A DNA stretch of 64,000 nucleotides, from assembly GCA_011009095.1 (NCBI GenBank), contig VTPC01090434.1, forward strand, positions 218,480 through 282,479, in the 5' to 3' direction. Shown piece by piece: positions 49,620 through 60,320 of this stretch (position 1 is the first letter of the stretch; every line of letters begins with the position of its first letter). The stretch comes from Ignelater luminosus (taxonomy: Eukaryota > Arthropoda > Insecta > Coleoptera > Elateridae). The notes below the pieces were generated by a model that was not told where the DNA came from, searched no databases, and saw only the letters and a list, made by a program, of their open reading frames with translations. The translations under genes were made by a program, and so were the position numbers.

Positions 49620-52600
49620 TTCTGGCTCTGCGAATTCCTATCCTATCCTCACGCCTCCATGCATCTGAATTGACGACATTGGAAGATCAGACTATGCACA
49701 TGACAATACATTCTAGGCCCTATACGTCTAGCCCTTACAAGATCTGCCACACCACATCAAAGGAGCACATTTTAGTAAAAAAATTATTGCGTTTCATTTA
49801 AGAGCTCAGAAGCTTATTTTCAGCCAAAAACGAGAATGCTAGTAAAAGTGAAAGTACCTACTAGGACCAAAAATGGACAATCCAAGTGCTCAGAACGATA
49901 CCTTGCTTAGCAGAGAATTAGTCGCTATTGTTCCAACTCTGCGTTACTAAGTGCCATCCCGTAATATTAAATCGCTTTGTGCATACTCGTGAAAACAATA
50001 TATATGAACAGTACAAGAAATAACCACTACCAGAACCAGCGACGTATTTTTAGTGGAGAGACCCTGATGCCCCTACAAGTAAGACTCCTAAAACTGTGGA
50101 AACTTTAATTTTTTCTTTGGGACCTCTTTTTAGTCGCATTGCATCAATAGTGTACAGATTTCCATTCCATTGACTAAAACAACAAACAAGAATCCTGATA
50201 AAATTTAAGATTTAAATTAAATTATTCAGAGTGCTAAACTAAGATTATTGCGAGTCGTTAAAAGTAAATTGAGGAAGCATCTGCAAATATTCAGGCAACA
50301 ATACCGTCCAGTACTGTGCCTAGTACTGATAAAATGGCTCAGAAAATGTACTTTTGAAGACTCCACTAAACCTTCAAAGAACGTAATGTAGGACCAAGCG
50401 GATTCTATTTCACATAGCAAAAGTATAGGTCGCTGTATAGTTCACTAATTAAAAGCCATTTGTTTAGCAAGTCTGTCAGGCACAATACCGTCCTGTATTG
50501 ATCTTTGCTTCATAGGTTACAACTTCTCTTCATCAACGGCTATCAACGGAAAAAGATTTTTGCAAAAAATAATGGTAGGGACTTAAATTTCCAGGCCTAT
50601 AGGAAAACTCAAAAAATTACACGGTCTGGCTTTACAAAATCCTATTTTGTCTGCTACCTTCTAAAAGCACTAACAGGATTGCCTGAGAATTGTCCATGGT
50701 CTCGATCTTTTCTACCACTGATAAAATCAGACATGTTGGATAAAATGAATAAAATTAAATCTACTCTCCGGCCAACTTCTAGATTTTGTCTATCTTGTTC
50801 ACTGTTTCCGATTTTGTGTGGTTACTCCAGCAAAATCCAATTTTGACAGGTTTTCATATTATCGACAAAACAATCCTGAAAGAATGTTCAACATACGTTT
50901 CAGTGCTGGTTATTCCTAGACTAGGGTTCTGTTAAGACCTTAGGAGAAGAAGCAAAAAAAACAGCAAATGTTCGAACTGGTCTCGAAGCAGTGGAGATTA
51001 TAGGAGATGGGTCAAGCTTCTCCACTATTGTTAGAAAACAACGAGAAAACTAAACACCCTCAAGAATAAACGCAAACCACAAGATAACTCAAGTTATGGC
51101 GGTAACCCGAAGGTCTGACTTGTCATTGCATTCTGAGTTGACTTATTGCATTCATTAATTTTCTGCTTGGCTTGGCTATAGTAGGTTTGTTAGTCGTTGT
51201 TGAGCAGAGTAGACCATTAGTCTGCAAACTAACTGTATTTACTGTAGTCAACTTCCAGCGTTTGTTTTGATTGGGTCACTTATAGCCAACTATTAGAGAC
51301 CTTTTTTGCTCTTTAAGCTTTCTAGATAGTCTTCTTGAATAATTGCTATGAAGTGTTAAGATAGATTGCCTTTATATGCTACTATAAAAATTGCAATCTA
51401 GCAAAAAGATTGTTATTGCATTTTTTCATAGAATGCGTCGTTTTCGAGTAAACTCGGATTACCCCAATGTCCAAGATCTACTAGTCTGAATATGCTGTAT
51501 TGCAGTGGGTGGTTTCCTCGATGTTTAGGAAACCGTAATATTCCAAACGAAGTTTTTACTAGTCTACACATGTTTATACTTAATACCCATCAGGTAAATT
51601 TTATCCTACTTGAAAAATAAATAATTCTTTCGTTTCTCGTATCTGCATCTGGTTTAGAATACAAAGTTACTCTTGCATTCTTTGTGTAGGAGTTGGTACT
51701 TATACTTTTCTTAAGTAAATAATTTTTTAAAAATCAATCGAATGCAATAAATGTATAGTTTACCTAAGAAACAACTTTATGAATGGAGATACACAATATA
51801 ACATATTGGATCAGTGTGATGGTTTACACTTGACTAATGAAAATGGTACACAATTATGCAGAGTATCATTGCACATATTGCTGAAATCAAAATATAATAC
51901 AAAAATATAACACAACAGAAAACTTTGTTTTGTGATTTTATTTTTTGTTTCCAAATTTTCTGATAAAAATATTGTATCCCTTGTATAAAAATATTTCTAT
52001 TATTTCTTATAAATTATTTTAAAAAGTATTGTCATTATTTCCATTTTTAATTCTTTTTATCAATATACTATTTAAATTAAACAAAATAATAAAAACCTAC
52101 AGTAAAAAAATAGTAAAGTTTTAAGAAACAATTAACAACCACAAAATCCAAAAATAAATATTTCGAATTCATTCATACCCATGCGGTTGAATATTAAATT
52201 TCCTCTCTGGAAATTCTTTCTCAGATCAGACAAAGAGGTTGACGTTTGACGTAGTTTTGGATAGTAAAAGGTGCTCCTCTCGCGCGACAGGATACTACAA
52301 TAGCTGTGGGAGCGGGTCGTGCATTACTATGCTAGGAATGTACCCAGGACCACCGCTAAGCCCCCAACTCTCTACTAGTCGACGAGGTATTTCAGCCTTG
52401 CAAGTCCTTCCTCCTACCTAACCACTATGCTCGAAATATACAAGACCGTGCTTGTCCCTACAAGATGAAGCTACCTAATTCGACTCATCTTGATAGTGTG
52501 CTTGTCTAATGTTATTGATCCGACAAGTGGACATTTTAAATTTGATGTTCTCTTGTATCTAATATCTTATCTTCTTTGTTATTGTTTTCAAAATCGAGAA

Positions 52601-54786
52601 CGTGTTATTGAAAACTTTAGAAAGTGACAATGTAATCATTAAGAAAAAAACATTGTTACAAATAAAAGTGCACGAATTAAAAAAGAAATGAAAAAGTAAC
52701 CCCATTATATTGGCAACAAAAAAAAGCTCGAAATAATATTCTATTGAGTCACAATCTCATCATTTCATATTGTAGACTCGTGTCATTCGACACAAACCAA
52801 TAATAATAAAGTGTGTCCCGACCCGCCGCGAGACCGTCTAGTAGGCCTGGGAAACATCTAAAGGTGACCGCCGTCATTTATCATAAGCCAACCCTGATCA
52901 TAAACAACTGGAGACATCTCTGATTTTGTGTATTCGATAAATATCTGCTTATCTGATTAGGTCATGATTAATAGAATTCTTGTTTTCTTTCATGATTGAG
53001 TTATTTTAAAGGAGTAACTGGAATTATCAAAGATGTTGTGTAATTGTGGTTAAAAATTTCCTTTAGAATATTTTTAAGCAAAGCGAAATTATCCACGAAA
53101 CATAATTCACAATAAAAAGGCAGACAGATTTTATAGATTCGTATAACATACTCAGAGACTTCAATGCTAGATTAGTAAGTTAACCTGGTTTACTCTCAAA
53201 TAGCCAGAAGAAAATATAATATGTCCATCAAAGCACATACACATCTGTTATTTATAAATCAATAAATGACAACTAAAAGAAATTCTTTAGTCTCGATTGA
53301 TATAACAAGGAAAGGTTTTTGTTGTAAATTTAAATAACTGGAGATTTCAATGCGAAAAGCACGGTAACCTGATTGTCAAAAAAGTTACTGGAGTTATCTT
53401 AATGTGGCACGTGTTGGGTGTGTGAACGTGTTCCTATCGTATCGTTTTCGAATACATGTAACCCAGTTGAGATCGATACTTCTGGGTAATTTGCATAGCA
53501 TCTGTCTATTCTTTGAATAAGCATTCCGTTGTTTATTTCCCGTTTTTATGCAAATTTGCAGGGTTACATCAATTCAATTACTTCTGTTTATATTTTTATG
53601 ATTTAGGAACGTTATAATCTTAACTGGAGATTTTACGAGCTTGCTTGAATTTAAAAAGAAGTTAAATTATTGATTTTGGTTCTTTTTCAATATCAATTAG
53701 ATACTAGTTTCCTGCTATACTACAAAAGTTTAGTCTTGCAACCAACAAGGCAGCAAGTAAACGAAATTGAATTCTTTTTTTGTATCAAAAAAGTTTACAG
53801 GGATCTATTCCTGTTCTATATTAAGGACGGCTTATATAGGTACTGATAGTAGTCAAATATGAAGTTCAATTCAATTTATAAATTAAACTGCGCTGAATAT
53901 CAATGTCCAGAGAAAACAAAAATAAGTTAAATTACACGAAACAATAATATTAATAATACTAGAAAGGAATCCCCGACATCTCTAGTTTCTGCGCTCCCTG
54001 TTGGATTTGAATAGCCGACCTGGATGGAGCCGGAGAGGCGTTGCTCCCGTAGGTGGAAGTATTAAGAGCAAAGTCAGAAGTAGCGAAATTTCAACACCCC
54101 TTAGTTGTTGTCGTCGGTATTTACCCTCAATATTTAAAGAGTTCACCCAGATTTGTGAAGATCCAATCAATACTAGGTGCCACCATTAATACGTAGTAGT
54201 AACACCTCAATAGAAAGAGGAACAATCCTTAAAACAAAATTTGCAGTTATTACCTCCACTTTCCCATTCACCAGCTCTTACAATAATTCTGTATTAGCTT
54301 ACAAACAGCTTTTTTGTATTTAAACTTTGTCCTCTTAATATCCATGAAGGGTAACTCAAACCTCTCAAGCTAATTAGTTAATAGAGCAGATGGAATTTTT
54401 GAAATTTCCTTTATTGGAGTCTGGAAGGCATCAAATATTATTTTAAGTACTGTTCAAAGCTTACTTTGCCTATTTTTAGCTTTAAAAAAAAACCTTTGTT
54501 TAAATTCCAGACGACTAGCTGTAATAATGTTCTCTACGGTATGATCTTCATCTATTGTTAGTAATAATTAATAAGCATTTTTCGACCAAAATACCATAGA
54601 TTTCCTAACTACAGCCTAGAGTGTAATTTTAATACACGAACGATATTTTCGTTATTTGATGTCACAGTTAACAGTCCGCACTCATAGTTTGAGCATTTAA
54701 GGAATCATTATCTCCATTTATTCTAATAGCAAGTTTAAAACTCAATATGCGTCTAAAGAGGAGTTTCTTAATCTTCTACGATGTAT
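49620..54786. other. No gene recognised
   Basis: It includes a 113-codon plus frame (50505-50846) with no known domain; a short direct repeat (AATACCGTCC at ~50300 and ~50484); GC-richer patches at 52239-52421, 52810-52935 and 53985-54180; and otherwise AT-rich DNA. The patches may be transposon debris, but no motif identifies them. Confidence 0.45.
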
Positions 54787-56371
54787 ATCGAGAACATTTG
54801 ACATTTTTCACTGACTAGAAGCATTTCCCTAGAGCCCTAAATAGTTTAATAGATATTCTGATACTCGAGCAGGCTTGACCCCGAATAAAATAAAGTTTAT
54901 GCAATCCTTAAATCTCAATGTATATTTTTTTGGAAAACATGAGCAAAGTAAAGCTCTGAAAATAATGAACGTTAAGATTTTCATTTTTCGGAAATCTTAG
55001 AAAAGAAGCGATGATCATCTACTACAGAGCGATCATCTGAAACTACCTATATCTCATGTACTGGAAATATCAATCGTTGGGAATACACCGATTTCAGATG
55101 GAAAGAGATTCTTAAGAAAAATTTCAAGGAAAACAGAAAAAAATGGCTTTGCCTAAAAAACTGTAATAACCTGTCTATTCTAAAAGGTCCAATTGATTCG
55201 AAAAGTTCACCACATACACGAAAACTTCGACTTTGAACAGCAAGGCTTGACTACAAGCAAGACCCTGCGTCGTTCTGATAGTTCTGTATTCTCAGGCTTT
55301 CGTGAACGATTGCTTTTTATTTTTGGAGCACCGATGTTCCTGGAAGCACAGTTTTGAGAAACATTGACACACGGCATTTCGTATACTGGGACCTATCCAA
55401 ATGCGCATATACCTTTCACCAGTTGCAGTAAAAACGTTCAGTGATAAATTAAGTAGTAGCTTGTAAAATTTCCAAGTTCAGAATGTATTGGTTGATACCC
55501 AAAAAAGAACAATCAGTATAAACAAATAAGATCTCTACGAAGATTCTCAACCTGATAAGCAAACTCATGCTATTCTACCTTCCATATTCACTCTATTTTT
55601 CCATCTATGAGTGCATTATAGGTCACTTTCTCCAAACCACCATTAAATCCTTGAGTAAAGTCAGTCAAATTGCTTGCGTATAGATATATAGAAAGCGATG
55701 AGTATTGTATCAAAAAACTTTACATTTTGGAAAACTTGTTCATTTTTTATCAATTTCTAATTATGAAAGCTAAGATATAATATGAAGATCGCGACAACAA
55801 ATACTAAAGCTATGGTAATAGCGAGGGAACCCACACAATGTAAATTGAAAATTAAGGTAGATGTAGTAAAGCAGGTGATAAACTTCGCACATTTGGGAGT
55901 CGAAATAGCAAGCAATCGAAACAGAAGTACATTCTGAAACTAGATCACAAATGCATCGCGAACCACTAGAAGCCTGAATAACGTGTTATGGAAAACAAAT
56001 GCATGAGCAGAGGGTACAAGATCCAAATCCAGGGTGACATATGCAAACAAAAAAAGAACCTGAAACAAATAACAAAACGAAAACTAAGAATTACCGAAAT
56101 GAAAACTCCAAGAAAAATAAGAGGAATATCAATGAGAGACAGGTGTCAGAAACACGAAAATAAGACGATACAACAAATAGTAAAATAAAGAAGAAGTAGA
56201 AGAAAGAAAGGGTAGGATGGGATATGCAAGAATAGTACGGATAACAAAGAGGCACAAGACCACCGGGGAGGCCACCCAGAAAATGAATAAAAATTGCTTC
56301 TTATCATTCTCAGAATAATGAGACCAGACGAATAGAACACTTAGTCGCAGGAAGAAAAAGAAGAAGAAGAA
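54787..56371 (+). repeat. LINE-derived repeat, copy 1
   Basis: This copy aligns in direct orientation with 63111-64000. Both begin at the same point (ATCGAGAACATTTGAC here, ATCGAAAACCTTTGAC there). The 3' part holds a LINE polymerase tail (see 55779-56286) and ends in an (AAG)n run at 56351-56371, the kind of 3' simple repeat seen on several non-LTR families. It contains 437 bp (55249-55685) that copy 2 lacks. Confidence 0.85.
55779..56286 (+). pseudogene. C-terminal end of a LINE polymerase ORF, frame-broken
   Basis: The segment after the RT active centre of an insect endonuclease-reverse transcriptase survives in pieces. One frame, 55779-55937, has KAMVIAREPTQCKLKI and VKQVINFAHLGVEIASNRN, the 'k.mvia.ep..ckl......v..f.YLGveits' block that follows YADD. 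A second frame, about 55988-56188, has ITEMKTPRKIRGISMRDR, the very conserved 'rtTEMktLRkirG.slrDR' motif. A third, 56257-56286, gives RPPGRPPRK and then a stop, the typical 'RpPGRPpkrW' ending. The active-centre region upstream is not readable. The clade (RTE-like or other) is uncertain. Confidence 0.8.
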
Positions 56372-57561
56372 ACTTCAGGACCCGATTTATCTTTATAGTT
56401 GTTTCTCACTTGGAAGCCAGTGGAGAATCTTCGAGTTATACTTTCTTCACATATAAATACCTTCGAACACTTCTGCACAACGTTCTATAAAAGATATGGC
56501 ATTCAAAGAGACAGGATGTACTCTGTTTATCTAATACCATTTTGTGTAACGTCACTTTTGTTTATTTCGTACACTCATCTAGTGTAACAGACTAATAAAA
56601 TAGTCACCGACATAGAGAAATCTAAAAGCAACTAACCTAACTGAATCTCAATCTTACTTTTTTATGAGGCAACAAGGCAAGTAATCTATAAACGGGCGAG
56701 TCCCTACTGTTGAAGATCAATTTTAAAGAACAACTAGATATTACAACCTTTAAACTAACAAAATTAAGTTTATATCTTATTAGACAAGACAGATTACAGA
56801 ATAGTGTCTATGAAATATTTATTTAAGAATTCTTTATAAATCATATGACTTAATGATGGTTTTTAAATGATTAAATGCAAACTCGAATGCTTTGATTATC
56901 AAGACTTGTTTCGCATTTTTATTTTAATTTTAAAACCTGGCACATACAGATGGTATCGTTTTCATGCAGTATTGTCCACGCCGATAAAATTGTCAAGTGC
57001 TCACGAACTAGTCAAAGTCATGGTAGTTTATTCTAAACTTCTAATACCATAAAGCGTAGATGTGTAAGTTCATTCTCAGTGGTGATAGCAACAGTTAGTG
57101 TAAAATCCAAAAGATGCTGTGCTACAAAAAATCTAAAAACGCCAATTACGTAATAATAAAATTATTATTGTGCGTCTATAGTATGCAGTTATTGTCTAGA
57201 TGCCAGGAGTAGCAACAGCTAACGCAGTGCTGAAAGGCTGTGGTTCATTAAATAATAAAGTGACATCACAGAATGTCACTGTATATACATAAAATTGAGA
57301 AATAGCTCAAAGGAAATTGACCCTCAAACCATCCCGAATCTTAAACAAAAAAAGAAAAACAACTGCAAAATATATCTTGAGTAATTTTTGGCGTCAAAAT
57401 ACACTTGTTAATAATCTGGTTGATAAAAACAAATAAATATTAATGATTTGTTTGTTACAAACATTTAAATAAGCTAAGCTAAGATAAATTCAGTAGTTAG
57501 AGAATCATGGTTGTTTCATAATTAGTAGATTTATAAATATAGTCCAGGGAATGGAGACATA
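56372..57561. other. AT-rich DNA; small palindrome at 57261
   Basis: No gene. AGTGACAT/ATGTCACT forms a perfect 8-bp inverted repeat with a 6-nt loop near 57260-57281. Confidence 0.55.
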
Positions 57562-57675
57562 TTTGCTTGCAAAAGGTTATGTAGTTCTAATTTTTGGATA
57601 TATTGTGTATATCAGTGCTCTAGTGAAAAACCCAAGTTTTCGACCTCGTCGGCCTTGTGCGAGCACCGTGGGGTC
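57562..57675 (-). repeat. Left arm of ~115-bp inverted repeat
   Basis: It pairs in inverse orientation with 58608-58725. Shared landmarks read outward are CGACGAGGTCGAAAACTTGG, CACTGATATACACAA and CCTTTTGCAAGCAAA. Read on the minus strand one frame gives RRGRKLGFFTRALIYT. Similarity ends sharply at both edges. Confidence 0.85.
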
Positions 57676-58170
57676 TCCTTTACTATCCTTCCCCCATTCC
57701 CAGTTCAGAGGGTTTTTAATTTTGCTTATCCATGTTTGGACTTGTAATACGTGGTACATAGCAGCATCCTGTGTCGGTGGCAGCTTTGCAAAAGCTCATA
57801 GCGCAAAGTACCTAATGATGTTGCTTTGTCACCACCATAAAAATGAAAAAATATACGTTTCTCTGCCTTAGAGATGGTTGAAACACTCGCATCAGAATTC
57901 CTGACGATGGTTGCAAATTCATGCAATGCTGGTTTGTTCTAGAACATTGTGCAGCATTTGGTTTTTCCAAAACCGAACAGGGAAGGCGTGGTGTCACACC
58001 CACTCAAAGCGTGAAGAACAAGGAGATTTTCATGTACTGAGTATTTGTAGGATGATGCTGAGAACAATGTTTCAGGAGTATTACCTCTTCCAGGTTTTCG
58101 GGAATAAATGGGGAGATGTTGAACCAAACTTGTCAAAAGAACTAGCAAATCAATGTCCTCCCCGATAAGA
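57577..58170 (-). pseudogene. Broken gene of multicopy arthropod family (GEDxDLLVLL / HALSGCDTT)
   Basis: On the minus strand three conserved blocks occur in order. EDIDLLVLLTSL at ~58165-58130 resembles the GEDtDLLvLL block of a large uncharacterised protein family found in many copies in insects, cnidarians and other animals; the acidic pattern recalls PIN-like nucleases. HALSGCDTTPSLFGFGK lies at ~58015-57965. LPPTQDAAMYH at ~57783-57750 is the 'LPPT..Aa..H..r.y.Q.q.W' block, followed by WISKIKNPLNWEWG. Frame changes near 57955 and 57785 and a stop break it. After WEWGK the expected Cys-rich C-terminus is absent; the inverted-repeat sequence takes its place. The family's function is unknown to me, and its copy number suggests a mobile origin. 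Confidence 0.7.
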
Positions 58171-58607
58171 AGTGGAGGCTTGGACGAGTATTAGGTCGCC
58201 TCCATTTTAATGTTTCAATTGCCTATCAGGTTTCTTGATTAATATTTTGATTTAATTATGTAAATTCATTTATGTGAAATTAACATTATATTATTATTAT
58301 TATTAATAATAATAAATTAAATAGTAATAAATGATATTATTATTAATAGTTAATTAATTAATTATTAATAATTACTAATCAAACTGATTTTAAAAAACCA
58401 AACATCTCAAAAACGTATCATTTATACAAAAAATTGGTAACTTTGATTAAGGGTAACTATCTATCTAATCGTTTTTCAAAAACATTTTATGTTGTAGCCA
58501 ATTTAATGCTCTACAACTTTTAATCACAACTTTTTCCTCTGTAACGCATTGCTAAAAAGATATTATCGAGAAACTGAAAAGAGTCCGGAATTTCGATGGT
58601 TTTTGGG
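58171..58607. other. AT-rich interior between inverted-repeat arms
   Basis: It contains the ATT-rich simple sequence at 58271-58380. A segment near 58480-58530 (GTTGTAGCCAATTTAATGCT, then CTACAACTTT) resembles recurrent arthropod repeat sequence. No coding signal. Confidence 0.5.
58271..58380. repeat. ATT/TTAA simple-sequence tract
   Basis: Runs of ATT, AAT and TTAATTAA units for about 110 bases. Confidence 0.75.
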
Positions 58608-58725
58608 GCCCCACGGCGCCCGCACAGAGGCGACGAGGTCGAAAACTTGGGTTTTTCACTGGGGCACTGATATACACAACATATTAAAAAATTAGAACTA
58701 CCTTACATAACCTTTTGCAAGCAAA
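58608..58725 (+). repeat. Right arm of ~115-bp inverted repeat
   Basis: Inverse partner of 57562-57675. On the plus strand one frame gives RRGRKLGFFTGALIYT, so the same peptide is encoded facing outward on both sides. Confidence 0.85.
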
Positions 58726-60020
58726 GGCCCCTTTTTCAGCCTCTATTACCTTGACTAATAAATGAATTTGAAAAATAGTTTTGTAAACGTAAAATATTCG
58801 TCAATGGCAAAAACGTTAACAGTTAATCAGTACGATGCGTTTATTCTTTTCGTAAAGTTACTCTGTCACAACCCAGGCCAGGTGAGTTAATCCTGCACAA
58901 GGTATAGAATGGGAATCTATAAAAGTTATAAGCAAAGTACACTAACCAAACTGTCGCCGTGTTCTTCAGTGAAAGCGATAAAACCAGAATAATGTGCTCT
59001 ACAATAAGCAAAATAATGCAAGAGATAGCAATCAATAGTACCAATGTCAAAGAGTCTTTGCTACTTCGAACACGCTCCAACACCTTTTATTAGGCACTGA
59101 ATCTAAAATACTCAACTGACTTCACTTTAAGTGGAAATCCCCTTAAACATTATTCTGAAAATTAGAACGAGAAATACCGCAGACTTGACATTCAGTAACG
59201 GTTACTATAAAAAAAAGCAATGGGGCAGTGCCCTCTTAAAATTGTTACCCCTTTACACTCTTCTTTAAATTATACAGAATTAGTTTTTAAATCTGCTGTG
59301 TTATATTCTTTATTAAAAGTGTCTTAAAACTTCAATTAAAAAAATATACTAAAAAATAATAGCATCTTGCTCAATTTGCTTTGTGGAATGTCAAGTGAAT
59401 ACAAAGGTATACGGTTTGTACCGTCCAGGAATTCACTGCATTATTGTGAAAGTCAAGACAGTTGCTAATTGCGATTAAATAACTAAAGGGTAGCTTGTAA
59501 GTTATAATACCACGTGGAAATCTGCCAGACCTTTCAGTTTATTGTGCAATCGTTTTTGAATGAAATTGAAAAACAAATTCAAGTTAAAATTGTACTAAAA
59601 TACGATCTGTAAATGTGTCATATGAAAGAAATTCTTCACATTCCGTTTGAGCAAATAATGTATACGTAGATTAATTAAAACAAAACTTTTGAAGTGTTTG
59701 TTTACATCAATGTAATGTTGTATGTTAGCTGTAATTTAAAATTTTAATTATTTTACTATTTAAGAGACTGTGATATCTGAATAGTGTCATTATGTACTAA
59801 AACTACGTACTAATTACTGTTAGTATAATTAAAAACAGTCTTTAAGCACTTAAATGCTGCTTAAGAAGTCTCTTTATTTTAACGCAGTAATAGGCTCAAC
59901 TAAAATTGAGGTTAAAAATACGCAAATTTATCCAATTTTAAACAAAATGTGTTAAAATGTACAGTAAAAATAGATAAAATAAAAATATAAATTTAAGTAT
60001 ATAAAATATTAAATTTACGA
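58726..60020. other. AT-rich DNA, no gene recognised
   Basis: No supportable feature. An 80-codon minus frame (58841-59083) is hydrophobic and unrecognised. Confidence 0.55.
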
Positions 60021-60320
60021 CGTGTTCAATGTTAGATTCGGCGAGTAACCCAAATAAATGGAAATTTTAACGCCGAATGAGAAGATTAACCCGGTGCGAT
60101 TCCAATAAAACTGCATTATAAAAATTAAATTAAAACGCATATTTTTATAAAAATAAAGTAAAATCCGAAGTTTACGAGTTTTACCGAATGATCGTAATTC
60201 AATATAGACATACTAAATATAAAAAACTCTTGCTAAAACTGCCGTGTTAAATTTTGTGGGTAACCTAAATAAATGAGAACTTAAACGGTAGATTAGAAGG
60301 TTAACCCGATATAATCTTCA
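60021..60320. repeat. Diverged direct repeat, period ~215-222 bp
   Basis: CGTGTT, GTAACCCAAATAAATG and TTAACCCGG at 60021, 60045 and 60087 recur as CGTGTT, GTAACCTAAATAAATG and TTAACCCGA at 60243, 60260 and 60301. The order is kept and spacing differs by a few bases, so this is an old two-copy tandem duplication. Confidence 0.6.

Noticed and set aside
50505..50846. 113-codon plus frame
   Set aside because: No domain was recognised; the non-ATG start and the relic-rich surroundings suggest debris or chance.
55988..56188. Independent small basic protein (66 codons)
   Set aside because: It is the RITEMKT..RDR block of a LINE polymerase tail, not a separate gene.
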